Positions 20,482 through 29,636 are shown, numbered from the stretch's first letter. The stretch: DNA of 64,000 nucleotides from Phenylobacterium hankyongense (GCF_003254505.1 NZ_QFYP01000001.1:976001-1040000); one strand, 5' to 3'. A program made the numbers and translations. The notes: generated from the sequence alone by a model not told the origin.

Positions 20482-21234
20482 ATGACGGCTCTTATCGGCG
20501 CCTTCGTCGTCGCCACGGCCTTTCTGACCGCGACCCTGTCGGGAGTGTTCGGCATGGCCGGCGGCCTGGTGCTGATGGGCGCGCTGGCGCTCGTCCTGCC
20601 GGTCTCCGCGGCCTTCGTCACCCACGGCCTGCTGCAGCTGGTGGCTAACGGCTGGCGGGCGATCCTGCATCGCCGGCACGTGGAATGGCGGATCGTCGCG
20701 GTCTATGCGGCCGGCTCGCTGGCCGCCGCGGGCGTGGTGGCCCTGGTCGCCCTGCAGCCCTCCAAGCCCCTGCTCTACCTGCTGCTGGGCCTGGTGCCCG
20801 GCCTGGTGTGGATCCCGCAGGGCTGGCTGAAGCTCGACGCCGCCGACCCGCGCCAGGCCTTCGTCTCCGGCCTCGGGGTCACCGGCCTCAACCTGACGGC
20901 CGGCGTGGCCGGGCCGCTGCTGGACATCTTCTTCGTGCGCACGGCCCTGACCCGCCACGCCATCGTCGCCACCAAGGCCGCGACCCAGGTGTTCAGCCAC
21001 CTGATGAAGATCGTCATCTACGGCGCGCCGCTGCTGGCCACCGGCGGCAAGGGCCTGCCGCCGCCATGGGTGTTCGGCCTGGCCGTACCGCTGTCGATGG
21101 CCGGCACGGCGGTGGGAGGCCTGATCCTCGACAGGATGAGCGACGTGAACTTCAAGCGCTGGCTGCGCTGGATCGTGACCGTGATCGGCGCGACCTATCT
21201 GGTCCAGGCCGCCCAGCTGTTCCTGGCGGCCTGA
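20482..21234 (+). CDS. TauE/SafE family anion permease
   Basis: 250-residue membrane protein with about seven to eight hydrophobic segments and two related halves, each starting with a Gly-rich stretch (LSGVFGMAGGLVLMGALALV near residue 15 and GVTGLNLTAGVAGPLLDIFFV near 130). This matches the TauE/SafE/YfcA exporters, implicated in sulfite or organosulfonate export. The true substrate is unknown. The ATG at 20482 has CTGGAGG 9-10 bases upstream, so I rejected an in-frame ATG at 20437. An intrinsic terminator follows. Confidence 0.9.
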   Translation: MTALIGAFVVATAFLTATLSGVFGMAGGLVLMGALALVLPVSAAFVTHGLLQLVANGWRAILHRRHVEWRIVAVYAAGSLAAAGVVALVALQPSKPLLYLLLGLVPGLVWIPQGWLKLDAADPRQAFVSGLGVTGLNLTAGVAGPLLDIFFVRTALTRHAIVATKAATQVFSHLMKIVIYGAPLLATGGKGLPPPWVFGLAVPLSMAGTAVGGLILDRMSDVNFKRWLRWIVTVIGATYLVQAAQLFLAA

Positions 21235-21246
21235 GATCAAAAAAAG

Positions 21247-21270
21247 AGCCGGGCGCAAGCGCCCGGCTTT
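21247..21270 (+). terminator. Hairpin terminator after the TauE/SafE gene
   Basis: AGCCGGGCGC (21247-21256) pairs perfectly with GCGCCCGGCT (21259-21268), followed by TTTGAAG. It starts 13 bases after the permease stop, with an A tract on its 5' side. The U tract is short, so termination strength is uncertain. Confidence 0.75.
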
Positions 21271-21375
21271 GAAGTCATTAGGGAGGAAACGCCCAGGATG
21301 GGCGACCCCACAGGTATGTCGTGTTCGGGCCGGCGCAAGGCCGACCGCCAAGATTTTTGAGGAAGGGCGAAGAAA

Positions 21376-21960
21376 ATGCAGCTCGAGCCGAAGGTGCTGG
21401 AGAACCGCTTCGTGCGGCTGGAGCCGCTCGCGCTCGGGCATCGGGAGGACCTGCGCGACGCCTGCGACGCGGACCTGCGCACCTGGATCGAGCTCTATCC
21501 CTACTCCATGGCCGCCGAGCACTTCGATCCGACCTGGGCCAGGATCATGGCCGACGTGGAGGCCGGCCGCACCATCGCCCATGCCCTGGTCGTCGACGGC
21601 CGCGGGCGCGGCATGAGCAGTTACCTGAACGTCGACCCCGCCAACTCGGCCGTCGAGATCGGCGGCACCTACTATGCGCCCGACCTGCGCGGCGGCCCGG
21701 CCAACCCGGCGGCCAAGCGGCTGTTGCTGGGACACGCCTTCGATAGCGGCGCCCGGCGCGTGCAGTTCAAGGTCGACGCCCTCAACGCCCGCTCCCGCGC
21801 CGCGGTGCTGAAGCTGGGGGCGGTGCAGGAGGGCATCCTGCGCCAGGAGCGTGTCACCTGGACCGGCCGCATCCGCGACACGGTCTACTTCTCGATCCTC
21901 GCCGACGAGTGGCCGGCGGTGCGCGACCGGCTCGACGCGCGGCTGGCGGCGCTCGGCTAG
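21376..21960 (+). CDS. GNAT family N-acetyltransferase (RimJ/RimL-like)
   Basis: 194 residues. The opening LEPKVLENRFVRLEPLALGH and the central EIGGTYYAPDLRGGPANPAAKRLLLGHAFD, with VQFKVDALNARSRAAVLKLGAVQEG, are the pattern of the RimJ/RimL subgroup, which often acetylates N-terminal amines or small molecules. The sequence shows nothing about the actual substrate. GGAAGGGCGAAG precedes the ATG. The stop overlaps that of the convergent tadA gene by 4 bases. Confidence 0.88.
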   Translation: MQLEPKVLENRFVRLEPLALGHREDLRDACDADLRTWIELYPYSMAAEHFDPTWARIMADVEAGRTIAHALVVDGRGRGMSSYLNVDPANSAVEIGGTYYAPDLRGGPANPAAKRLLLGHAFDSGARRVQFKVDALNARSRAAVLKLGAVQEGILRQERVTWTGRIRDTVYFSILADEWPAVRDRLDARLAALG

Positions 21961-22418
21961 GACGCGCGGCGGGCGCGGAAGAAGGCCTTCAGCATGGCCG
22001 AGCTCTCCGCCGCCAGCACCCCGCCGGTCACCGTCGGGCGCGAGTGGCAGGTGGGCTGCTCGAAAAACCGCGGTCCATGCGCCACCGCCCCGCCCTTGGC
22101 GTCGTCCGCCCCGTAGACCAGCCGACCGATGCGCGCGTGGCTGATCGCCCCGGCGCACATGGCGCAGGGCTCCAGGGTGACCACCAGGGTGAGCCCGGTC
22201 AGCCGGTAGTTGCCGCGCTTGCGGGCCGCCTCGCGCAGGGCGACGATCTCCGCATGGGCCGTGGGATCGTGCGATCCGATCGGCTGGTTGGCGCCCACGG
22301 AGACCACCTCGCCGGTCGCCGGATCGACCACGACGGCCCCGACCGGCGTCTCGCCGGCGTCGGCTGCGGCTTGCGCCGCGTCGAGGGCGATGCGCATGGT
22401 GCGATGATCATGGTCCAC
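21957..22418 (-). CDS. tadA: tRNA-specific adenosine deaminase
   Basis: Zinc deaminase that converts adenosine 34 to inosine in tRNA-Arg(ACG). The catalytic HAE motif in TAHAEIVALREAARK and the zinc ligands in TLEPCAMCAGAI are intact, with ARIGRLVYGADD following. I start at GTG 22418, giving VDHDHRTMRIALDAA, which aligns with the conserved His-x-x-x-Met-Arg-x-Ala-Leu opening of the family. ATG 22397 (146 residues) is the alternative; neither has a good ribosome site. It is divergent from the pseudouridine synthase, with only about 40 bases between starts. Confidence 0.92.
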   Translation of the reverse strand: MDHDHRTMRIALDAAQAAADAGETPVGAVVVDPATGEVVSVGANQPIGSHDPTAHAEIVALREAARKRGNYRLTGLTLVVTLEPCAMCAGAISHARIGRLVYGADDAKGGAVAHGPRFFEQPTCHSRPTVTGGVLAAESSAMLKAFFRARRAS

Positions 22419-22460
22419 AAACCGCACCGAACCGACGGCGCCCCGTCCGGTCAAGCCCGC

Positions 22461-23939
22461 ATGTCCCCGGAAACGGCTGACGAGAAGGGCGAACGCGTCG
22501 CCAAGGCCCTGGCCCGCGCCGGCGTCGCCTCCCGCCGCGAGGTGGAGCGGCTGATCGAGGCCGGCCGCGTCGCCCTGAACGGCAAGGTGCTCACCACGCC
22601 CGCCGTGAAGGTCGAGGCCGGCGACATCCTCACCGTCGACGGCGCCGTGGTGAACGACGCCGAGCCGGTGCGGGTGTTCCGCTACCATAAGCCGGTGGGG
22701 CTGATGACCACCCACAAGGACCCGCAAGGCCGCCCGACGGTGTTCGAGGCGCTGCCGGAGGGCCTGCCGCGGCTGATCTCCATCGGCCGGCTCGACCTCA
22801 ATTCCGAGGGCCTGCTGCTGCTCACCAACGACGGCGGCCTGGCCCGGGGGCTGGAGCTGCCCGCCACCGGCCTGCTGCGCCGCTACCGCGCCCGGGCGCG
22901 CGGCCGCGTCACCCAGGAGCGGCTCGACAAGCTGAAGGACGGCATCACCGTCGACGGCGTCCGCTACGGCCCGATCGAGGCCACCCTCGACAAGGCCAAG
23001 GAAGGCCCGCAGGGCGCCAACCTGTGGATCACCGTCGCGCTCGCCGAAGGCAAGAACCGCGAAGTCCGCCGCGTGCTGGAGGCGCTGGGCCTGACCGTGA
23101 ACCGGCTGATCCGCCTGGCGTACGGTCCGTTCGCGCTGGGGACCCTGGAGGTCGGCGAGATCGAGGAGGTCGGCCCGCGGGTGATCCGCGAGCAGCTGGC
23201 CGACTTCGTGGCCGAGGGGAACATGCCCTCCGGCGACCGGCCGCAGTTCCAGAAGACCAGCACGCCGACGCCGGGCCCGCGCCGCGGGGCGGTGGAGATC
23301 GAGCGCGGCAACCTGCGCCGCGACGACCGCCCGGCCCGCTACTCGCCGCCCAACCGCCGGCGCGGCGGCGGCGAGATCCGCAACGGCCCGACCGGCGGCG
23401 CGGGCGCCTCGTCCACCCGGCCCTCCAGCGAAGCCGTCAGCGGCCGCGGCAAGCCGGCGCGGGGGTTCGACAAGCGCCGGCCCGCCGCCGAAGCTCCGGT
23501 GAAGAAGGACTACAAGCCCGGCTGGGCCAAGCCGAAGCCCGGCAAGCCGGTGGCGACCAAGCCGGCCGGCGCCCGCCCGTCCGGCGTCCGGACCTCCGGC
23601 GCCAAGCGCTCGGGGCCGGCAGGCGCAGCCCGCGCCGGAGCTCCAAGTTCGGGGCCCCGTAGCGGCGGGGCGGCAAGCTCCAGTCCGCGGCCCCCGAGCC
23701 CGCGCGGCCCGAACGCCCGCGGTCCCGGCGCCGGCGCTCCGCAGTCGGCCGCCGCCCGCGCGCCGGCCGGCCGCCCCAGCCGGCCCAGCGGTCCCAAGGG
23801 CTCGGCGCGGCCGGCCGGTCCGCGCGGAGCCGGCCCGCCGCGTTCAGGCGGCTCCAAGCCGGGCGGGTTCAAGCCCGGCGGCGGTAAGCCCGGCGGATCC
23901 AGGCCCGGCGGCAAGCCTCGCGGCCCGAAGCAGCGCTAG
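22461..23939 (+). CDS. rluB: RluB-type 23S rRNA pseudouridine synthase with long basic C-terminal tail
   Basis: 492 residues. The N-terminal S4 RNA-binding domain (KALARAGVASRREVERLIEAG, about 13-75) is followed by the catalytic domain with GRLDLNSEGLLLLTNDG, whose Asp is the nucleophile, and EGKNREVRRVLEALG. The enzyme core ends near residue 250. The remaining about 240 residues are low-complexity Pro, Gly, Arg, Lys, Ala and Ser with repeats such as KPGGxKPGG, far longer than E. coli RluB (291 residues). RluB modifies position 2605 of 23S rRNA; that exact target is inferred. Upstream in-frame ATGs (22404, 22410) are possible. Confidence 0.88.
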   Translation: MSPETADEKGERVAKALARAGVASRREVERLIEAGRVALNGKVLTTPAVKVEAGDILTVDGAVVNDAEPVRVFRYHKPVGLMTTHKDPQGRPTVFEALPEGLPRLISIGRLDLNSEGLLLLTNDGGLARGLELPATGLLRRYRARARGRVTQERLDKLKDGITVDGVRYGPIEATLDKAKEGPQGANLWITVALAEGKNREVRRVLEALGLTVNRLIRLAYGPFALGTLEVGEIEEVGPRVIREQLADFVAEGNMPSGDRPQFQKTSTPTPGPRRGAVEIERGNLRRDDRPARYSPPNRRRGGGEIRNGPTGGAGASSTRPSSEAVSGRGKPARGFDKRRPAAEAPVKKDYKPGWAKPKPGKPVATKPAGARPSGVRTSGAKRSGPAGAARAGAPSSGPRSGGAASSSPRPPSPRGPNARGPGAGAPQSAAARAPAGRPSRPSGPKGSARPAGPRGAGPPRSGGSKPGGFKPGGGKPGGSRPGGKPRGPKQR

Positions 23940-24355
23940 ACCCCGAAGATCACCCGGCCGTCCGGTCCGATCCGCCAGGCCGGGTTCCAGGCGATCTCCC
24001 AGGCGTGGGCGTCGGGATCCTCCACATAGCCGCTCAGGCCGCCGTGCGGCGGCGCGACGGCTCCGCGCAGCAGTCGGCCTCCGGCGCGGACCAGGCTGTC
24101 CATGGCCGGCGCGACGTCCGCCTGCCGCGCCACGTTGTGCGCCAGGGCATAGGCGCCTGGGCCGGCCGCAGGCCGCTGCATGTCGGCGGCCAGGGCGCTT
24201 TCCAGCCAGGTCCCGAGCACCAGCCCGTTCATCTGGTAGAAGACGATCTCCGGGGTCTCGAACACCGGCGTCCAGCCGAACCCCTCGGCATAGAACCGGC
24301 GCGAGCGCGCCAGGTCGGCGACGCCCAGGGTGATGACGGCGATCGATTGAAGCAT
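23936..24355 (-). CDS. VOC (glyoxalase/bleomycin resistance-like) family protein
   Basis: 139-residue single VOC module of paired beta-alpha-beta-beta-beta units: MLQSIAVITLGVADLARSRRFYAEGFGW at the start and GLSGYVEDPDAHAWEIAWNP near the end. In this family His and Glu residues at these places often bind a metal; only the terminal Glu (WEIAWNP) is obvious here. The substrate is unknown. Stops overlap those of the pseudouridine synthase by 4 bases (convergent). Upstream lies a region of four consecutive hairpins that would be in its 5' untranslated leader. Confidence 0.85.
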   Translation of the reverse strand: MLQSIAVITLGVADLARSRRFYAEGFGWTPVFETPEIVFYQMNGLVLGTWLESALAADMQRPAAGPGAYALAHNVARQADVAPAMDSLVRAGGRLLRGAVAPPHGGLSGYVEDPDAHAWEIAWNPAWRIGPDGRVIFGV

Positions 24356-24374
24356 GATCCAGGCCCCGCTGCGG

Positions 24375-24471
24375 CCGGCGCGGGATGCGCCGGACCTCCG
24401 TCCTGGGACTTGGCGCGCTTGCGCCAGACAGAACTCCCGTTCAAGGGAGCGACCGGGCTAACCACACCGGT
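24375..24471. other. Four consecutive hairpins in the VOC-rsmD intergenic region
   Basis: Perfect short stems follow one another: CCGGCGC/GCGCCGG (24375-24393), TGGCGC/GCGCCA with a GCTT loop (24411-24426), CTCCC/GGGAG with loop GTTCAA (24434-24449), and ACCGG/CCGGT (24452-24471), then CCGCCTTTT on the forward strand. It could be the leader of the VOC gene (reverse), the leader of rsmD (forward, start 24550), or a small RNA. I could not match it to a known riboswitch class by eye. See findings. Confidence 0.5.
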
Positions 24472-24549
24472 CCGCCTTTTCCGACGCCGCCGAGCTTAGG
24501 CGAGGCGATTGCGGCGTCAAGGCGGCCCCAAGGCGCGAGGACAGGCGGT

Positions 24550-25128
24550 TTGCGTATCGTTTCCGGAGACTTCCGCGGCAAGACCCTGGTCGCGCCGCAG
24601 GGGCAGGCCACGCGGCCGACCTCCGACCGCGCCCGGCAGGCGATCTTCAACATTCTCGAGCACGCCGCCTGGTCCAACGGGGTGCGCGACGCGCGGGTGA
24701 TCGACCTGTTCGCCGGCTCCGGGGCGCTTGGCTTCGAAGCCCTGTCGCGGGGCGCGGCCTTCTGCCTGTTCGTGGAGACCGACGAAGCCGCCCGCGGCGC
24801 GATCCGCGAGAACGTCGACGGCCTCAGCCCGAACGGGGGACTCTTCGGTCGCACCCGCGTGCATCGCCGCGACGCCACCGACCTCGGCGTCCGGCCCGGC
24901 GCCGACGGGCCGGCCTTCGACCTCGCCTTCCTCGATCCGCCCTACGCCAAGGGCCTGGGCGAGGCGTCGCTGGCCAAGCTGGCCGCCGGCGGCTGGCTGG
25001 CGCCCGGCGCCATCGTGGTCTTCGAGCGCGGCGTGGACGAGGCCGCCTTCGCCGTCGAGCGCTTCGAGGAACTCGACGCGCGCGACTACGGCGCGGCCCG
25101 AGTCCACTTCATGAGGTTGATGGATTAA
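24550..25128 (+). CDS. rsmD: 16S rRNA (guanine(966)-N(2))-methyltransferase
   Basis: 192-residue SAM-dependent methyltransferase acting on 16S rRNA in the small subunit. The start is a TTG at 24550, chosen because it yields the family N-terminus (M)RIVSGDFRGKTL and has GAGG about 7 bases upstream. There is no ATG nearby in frame that fits. Motif I VIDLFAGSGALGFEAL and the catalytic DPPY in AFLDPPYAKGLG are intact, and the early TRPTSDRARQAIFNIL region is typical of RsmD. About 195 bases upstream are non-coding and hairpin-rich. Confidence 0.94.
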   Translation: MRIVSGDFRGKTLVAPQGQATRPTSDRARQAIFNILEHAAWSNGVRDARVIDLFAGSGALGFEALSRGAAFCLFVETDEAARGAIRENVDGLSPNGGLFGRTRVHRRDATDLGVRPGADGPAFDLAFLDPPYAKGLGEASLAKLAAGGWLAPGAIVVFERGVDEAAFAVERFEELDARDYGAARVHFMRLMD

Positions 25129-25285
25129 GTCCGCTCACGGACAATATCGCCCAGGTGTTCGGCGGCCTGGCAGGCCCGTTGTCGCAAATATTTCGCGAAA
25201 CATTCTTGAGCCAGAGCCGCTCGCATAACGTGCTATTAGTCGCGCGACGTCATCTCCTGCGGGCCTTTTTCCGCAGGGACGGTCG

Positions 25286-26902
25286 ATGATGCTGCTTCTG
25301 GACATTGCGCCCTACGCGCCGCCTGTTTCGCCGGATACGCACGGCCAGACAGTGTTCCAGCGCTTCCAGGACGAGCCGGACACCATGGCCATCGCCGTGG
25401 TCGATGCTGACGACCGTCCGGTCGGGCTGATCGAGCGCAATCCCTTCCTGATCCGGATGGCCGCGCAATACGGCCATGCCCTGTGGGCCGGGCGGCCGGT
25501 GTCCAGCGTCATGAACACCGATCCGGTGATGGCCGACGGCGACGTCACCGTGGCCGAGTTCTGCGGCCGGGTGCTGCAGGAGCGGCCGTCCGAACTCCTG
25601 CACGGCTTCATCGTCACCTGCGGGGGCCGCTACGCCGGGGTCGGCGCGGCGCTTTCGCTGTTGCAGGCCTCGGCCGCCGCCACGGCCTCCTATGCCCAGG
25701 AGATGACCCGGCTGGCGGAGGTGGCGGACGCCTCCAGCCGGGCGGCGCACGAGGCGCTGGCCGCCAAGGGACGGTTCCTGGCGGTGATGAGCCACGAGAT
25801 CCGCACGCCGCTGAACGGCGTGCTGGCCGTGGCGGAGATCCTGCGGCGCAAATCGCAACAGCCGGACCTGGAGCCGTTCATCGACACCATCCTGGAATCC
25901 GGCGGCACGCTGCTGCGCCTGTTGAACGACGCCCTGGACCTGTCGCGCGCCGAGGCCGCCGGGCTGGAGCTCGACGAGGCCCCGTTGCTGGCCGCCCAGC
26001 TGCCCGGCGACGTCGCCGGCCTGTGGGCCGCCAAGGCCGAGCTGAAAGGCCTGGTCCTGCAGGTCAGCTACGACGGACCGCCCGACCTCTGGGTGCTGGC
26101 CGATCGCGTGCGGCTGCGGCAGGTGCTGAACAACCTCGTGGGCAACGCCCTGAAGTTCACCGACCGCGGCAAGGTCGAGGTGCGGCTTTCCGCGCACGTC
26201 GACGGCGACTACGTGCGGCTGGCCGGCGAGGTCGCCGACACCGGCCCCGGCGTGCCGGCGGATCGCATGGAGACCATCTTCGCGCCCTTCCAGCAGACCG
26301 ACGAGGGCGTCCGGCTCGGCGGCGCGGGCCTGGGCCTTGCGGTGTGCCGCCAGATCGTCGAGCGGATGGACGGCGCGATCGGCGCGCGGGCCAACCCCGA
26401 GGGCGGCGCGATCTTCGCGTTCGAGATCCCGCTCCACCGGCTTGCCGAACCCGAGCAGGTGGCGGCCGAACTGGGCGCGGCCGAGGCCGTCCAGGCGCCG
26501 CTGCACGTGCTGATCGTCGACGACAACGCCACCAACCGCGTGGTCGCGCAGACGCTGTGCGAGATGTTCGGCTGCACCACCGAGTGCGTCGAAGACGGCG
26601 CGAAGGCGGTCGAAGGCGCCGCCACCGGCCGGTTCGACCTGGTGCTGATGGACGTCAAGATGCCGGTGATGGACGGCGTGGAGGCCACCCGGCTCATCCG
26701 CTCGGGCCCGGACACCTGGTCGCAGGTGCCGATCCTGGCCCTGACCGCCAACGCCGACCCGTCCGACGCCGCCTTCTACCGCCGCTGCGGGATGAACGGG
26801 GTGGTGGAGAAGCCGATCAAGCCCGACCGGCTGCTGGCCGCCATGAGCGCCGTGCTGCAGATCGACCGGGCGGCCCCGACGGAGGACGCCGAGGTCGCCT
26901 GA
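25286..26902 (+). CDS. Hybrid sensor histidine kinase with N-terminal CBS-like domain and receiver
   Basis: 538 residues without obvious membrane helices. Residues about 15-120 look like a CBS-like pair (AIAVVDADDRPVGLIERN, then VSSVMNTDPVMADGDVTVAE), a short helix follows, and then the HisKA domain with phosphoacceptor His in MSHEIRTPLNG (near residue 170). The HATPase region has NLVGNALKFTD and DTGPGVPAD, then GGAGLGLAV. A C-terminal receiver (about 410-525) has VLIVDDNATNR and phosphoacceptor Asp in LVLMDVKMP (near 455). No separate response regulator is adjacent, so output probably passes through a phosphotransfer protein elsewhere. The signal is unknown. Confidence 0.9.
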   Translation: MMLLLDIAPYAPPVSPDTHGQTVFQRFQDEPDTMAIAVVDADDRPVGLIERNPFLIRMAAQYGHALWAGRPVSSVMNTDPVMADGDVTVAEFCGRVLQERPSELLHGFIVTCGGRYAGVGAALSLLQASAAATASYAQEMTRLAEVADASSRAAHEALAAKGRFLAVMSHEIRTPLNGVLAVAEILRRKSQQPDLEPFIDTILESGGTLLRLLNDALDLSRAEAAGLELDEAPLLAAQLPGDVAGLWAAKAELKGLVLQVSYDGPPDLWVLADRVRLRQVLNNLVGNALKFTDRGKVEVRLSAHVDGDYVRLAGEVADTGPGVPADRMETIFAPFQQTDEGVRLGGAGLGLAVCRQIVERMDGAIGARANPEGGAIFAFEIPLHRLAEPEQVAAELGAAEAVQAPLHVLIVDDNATNRVVAQTLCEMFGCTTECVEDGAKAVEGAATGRFDLVLMDVKMPVMDGVEATRLIRSGPDTWSQVPILALTANADPSDAAFYRRCGMNGVVEKPIKPDRLLAAMSAVLQIDRAAPTEDAEVA

Positions 26903-26921
26903 CCTTCACCGCGCCTGACCG

Positions 26922-27623
26922 CTAGGCCGCGGCGGCCGGATCCAGCTCCAGTCCGAAGGCTTCGCGCAGCCCACGCCGTCCGGCGGGGGTGACGATAGCG
27001 GCGCGGTCCTCGCGGGCCCGTTCGATCCAGCCCAGCTCCAGCAGGCGCTGCAGCAGCCGCGCGGCGAGCGGCCCTGCCAGGTGCCGGCGGCGCTCGGTCC
27101 AGTCGAGGCAGGGCCGCGCCAGACCCCGCCGGCCGGCTTTCAGCCCGTCCAGGTCGACGCCCAGCGCCAGCAGGCGGTCGCGGCCCGCGATGGTGAGCGC
27201 GTAGCGGTCCGGCCCCTCGGCTTCCACCAGGCCGTCGCGCTCGAAGGCGTCGGCGAGCGCCACGGCGATCCGCCCGGCCAGATGGTCGTAGCAGGTGCGC
27301 GCCTCGCGCAGCCGTCGCGCCTTGGGCGACAGGGTCGGGTCGAGCGCGCGGGGCGTGGGCGACAGGGCGCCCAGCGCCTCCAGCGCATGGGCGACCTCCG
27401 GGCCGGCGAGCCGGTAATAGCGGTGGCGGCCCTGCTGCGTCACCGCCACCAGACCACCCCCCGATAGCTTGGCCAGGTGGTTGCTGGCCGCCGGGGACGA
27501 CACGCCGGCCAGCCAGGCGAGCGCGGTCGCCGGCAAGGCGCGCCCGTCCAGCAGCGCCAGCAGGATGGCGGCGCGGACCGGATCGCCGATCAGGGCCGCG
27601 GGCGTGGCGACATTGGCCTCCAT
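26922..27623 (-). CDS. ArsR-type winged-helix transcriptional regulator with C-terminal extension
   Basis: 233 residues. The first 100 form an ArsR-like HTH: LIGDPVRAAILLALLDGRALPA, then the recognition helix region GVSSPAASNHLAKLSGGGLV and wing QGRHRYYRLAG. No metal-binding CVC motif is seen in the recognition helix, so it is not a classical arsenic or cadmium sensor. The remaining 130 residues (with one Cys in ARTCYDHLAGRIAVALAD and another in LARPCLDWTERRRHLAG) match the larger ArsR subfamily whose ligand is unknown. It lies on the same strand as and downstream of mutL by 107 bases and converges with the histidine kinase gene. Confidence 0.85.
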   Translation of the reverse strand: MEANVATPAALIGDPVRAAILLALLDGRALPATALAWLAGVSSPAASNHLAKLSGGGLVAVTQQGRHRYYRLAGPEVAHALEALGALSPTPRALDPTLSPKARRLREARTCYDHLAGRIAVALADAFERDGLVEAEGPDRYALTIAGRDRLLALGVDLDGLKAGRRGLARPCLDWTERRRHLAGPLAARLLQRLLELGWIERAREDRAAIVTPAGRRGLREAFGLELDPAAAA

Positions 27624-27730
27624 GGCGGGTCCTCCTCACCGCACCCTAGCCTCTCGCGGCGCCGGACGGTTCACGCGTGGCTGAAACGTCGCCGACGACG
27701 CATGCACGCCCCCCGGCAACCTCCGCGCGC

Positions 27731-29587
27731 CTAGCGGCGGCCGAACAGGCGCTCGATATCGGCGAGCTTCAGTTCCACATAGGTGGGCCGGCCGTGGTTG
27801 CACTGGCCGGAGTGGGGCGTGGCCTCCATCTGGCGCAGCAGGGCGTTCATCTCCGGGGCCGAGAGCCGGCGGCCGGCGCGGACCGAGCCGTGGCAGGCCA
27901 TGGTCGAGCAGACCTCCTCCAGCCGCTCCTTCAGGGCCAGGGCCTGGCCGTTCTCGGCGAGATCGTCGGCGATGTCGCGCACCAGGCCGGCGACGTCGGT
28001 CTCCCCCAGCAGGGCCGGCGTCTCGCGGACCAGCACCGCGCCGGGGCCGAAGGCCTCCAGCACCAGGCCCAGGCTCGCCAGCTCCGCGCCGCGGGCGCAG
28101 ACCCGCTCGGCCTCGGCCGGGTCGAGTTCCACCACCTCGGGCAGCAGCAGGCCCTGGCGGGTGACGCCGCCGTCGGCCATCTCCGCCTTCATCCGCTCAT
28201 AGACCAGCCGTTCGTGGGCGGCGTGCTGGTCGACGATGACGACGCCGTCGCGGGTCTGGGCGACGATATAGGTTTCGTGCACCTGGGCGCGGGCCGCCCC
28301 CAGCGGGTAGTCGACCGGGTCGAACACCGCCGCCGAGGCCGGTTCGCCGACGCCCTGCGGAGCCTCCCACTGAGGCGCTTCCCACTGGGGCTCGGAACGC
28401 GCCGAGACCTCGGTCAGGCCGGGGATCGACTGGACGGCGGCGGCCAGGCCGGCGGGATTCCAGCCGCCCTGGCGCCAGGCGGAGAAGCCGGCGGCGGAGG
28501 GCTGCGGCGGCGGCATGCCGGGGCGGAAACCGCCCAGGGCGGCGCTTGAGACGGTGGTGGAGGCCCGGTGGCCGGCGCTGGCCAGCGCATGGCGCAGGCC
28601 GCCGACGATCAGCCCGCGCACCAGGCCGGGATCGCGGAACCGCACCTCGGCCTTCGCGGGATGGACGTTGACGTCCACATAGGCCGGGTCGAGCTCGATA
28701 TAGAGGGCGGCCAGCGGATGGCGGTCGCGGGCCAGGAAGTCGGCGTAGGCGGCCCGCAGCGCGCCTTGCAGCAGCCGGTCGCGCACCGGCCGGCCGTTGA
28801 CGAACAGGTACTGGTGGCCGGCGTTGCCGCGGTTGTAGGTCGGCAGGCCCGCGAAGCCCGACAGCCGCACGCCCTCACGGTCGTGGTCGATCAGCAGGGC
28901 GTTGTCGGAGAACTCCCGGCCCATGATCGCCGCCAGCCGGGCGAGCCGCCCGTCGTCGCCCTTGGTCTCCGCCGGCAGGCGCAGGGTGCGGCGACCGTCG
29001 AGGTCCAGGGCGAACGACACCGCCTCGTGGGCCATGGCCTGGCGCTTGATCTCCTCGGCGATGGCCATGGCTTCCGAGCGCTCGGACTTCATGAACTTCA
29101 GTCGCGCCGGGGTGGCGTAGAACAGGTCGCGCACCTCCACCCGCGCGCCGTGCGGGCTCGGGAAGGCGGCGGGGGAGACCGCACCCACCGCCCCGCCCTC
29201 GACGAAGATCGCATGGGCGTCGGCGGCGCCCCGGGCCCGGCTGGCGATCGACAGGCGCGCCACCGAGCCGATGGACGGCAGGGCCTCGCCGCGGAAGCCG
29301 AGGGTGGCGATGCGCAGCAGGTCGTAGTCGCCCGCCGCGTCCGGCGACAGCTTGGAGGTGGCGTGCCGCTCCACCGCCAGCGGCAGTTCGTCGGGCGCCA
29401 GGCCGGCGCCGTCGTCGGCCACCAGGATGCGGGTCAGCCCGCCGCCGTCCGCCTGGATCTCGACGCGGGTGGCCCCGGCGTCGAGCGCGTTCTCCACCAG
29501 CTCCTTGACCGCGCTCGCGGGGCGTTCCACCACCTCGCCGGCGGCGATGCGATTGACGGTCTCGGGCGGCAGGCGACGGATAGGCAT
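27731..29587 (-). CDS. mutL: DNA mismatch repair protein MutL (endonuclease type)
   Basis: 618 residues. The N-terminal GHKL ATPase has [23 protein letters not shown] and [13 protein letters not shown]; the C-terminal dimerisation domain starts after a variable Pro/Ala-rich linker (about 340-430). The C-terminal domain keeps [12 protein letters not shown], which fits the metal-binding DQHA-X2-E-X4-E motif of nicking MutL proteins, and ends with [11 protein letters not shown], close to the CPHGRP element. The start at 29587 gives [20 protein letters not shown]; a longer open frame upstream is not conserved. It is divergent from the TraB gene with 49 bases between. Confidence 0.96.
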   Translation of the reverse strand: MPIRRLPPETVNRIAAGEVVERPASAVKELVENALDAGATRVEIQADGGGLTRILVADDGAGLAPDELPLAVERHATSKLSPDAAGDYDLLRIATLGFRGEALPSIGSVARLSIASRARGAADAHAIFVEGGAVGAVSPAAFPSPHGARVEVRDLFYATPARLKFMKSERSEAMAIAEEIKRQAMAHEAVSFALDLDGRRTLRLPAETKGDDGRLARLAAIMGREFSDNALLIDHDREGVRLSGFAGLPTYNRGNAGHQYLFVNGRPVRDRLLQGALRAAYADFLARDRHPLAALYIELDPAYVDVNVHPAKAEVRFRDPGLVRGLIVGGLRHALASAGHRASTTVSSAALGGFRPGMPPPQPSAAGFSAWRQGGWNPAGLAAAVQSIPGLTEVSARSEPQWEAPQWEAPQGVGEPASAAVFDPVDYPLGAARAQVHETYIVAQTRDGVVIVDQHAAHERLVYERMKAEMADGGVTRQGLLLPEVVELDPAEAERVCARGAELASLGLVLEAFGPGAVLVRETPALLGETDVAGLVRDIADDLAENGQALALKERLEEVCSTMACHGSVRAGRRLSAPEMNALLRQMEATPHSGQCNHGRPTYVELKLADIERLFGRR

Positions 29588-29636
29588 GGCTGAGCTTTCG
29601 CGGACTGCACAATATAGGACGATTCCGGAGCGGCGG

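Noticed and set aside
24434..24449. CTCCC-GTTCAA-GGGAG as a T-arm of a tRNA
   Set aside because: Loop length is 6, and no acceptor, D or anticodon arms can be placed around it.
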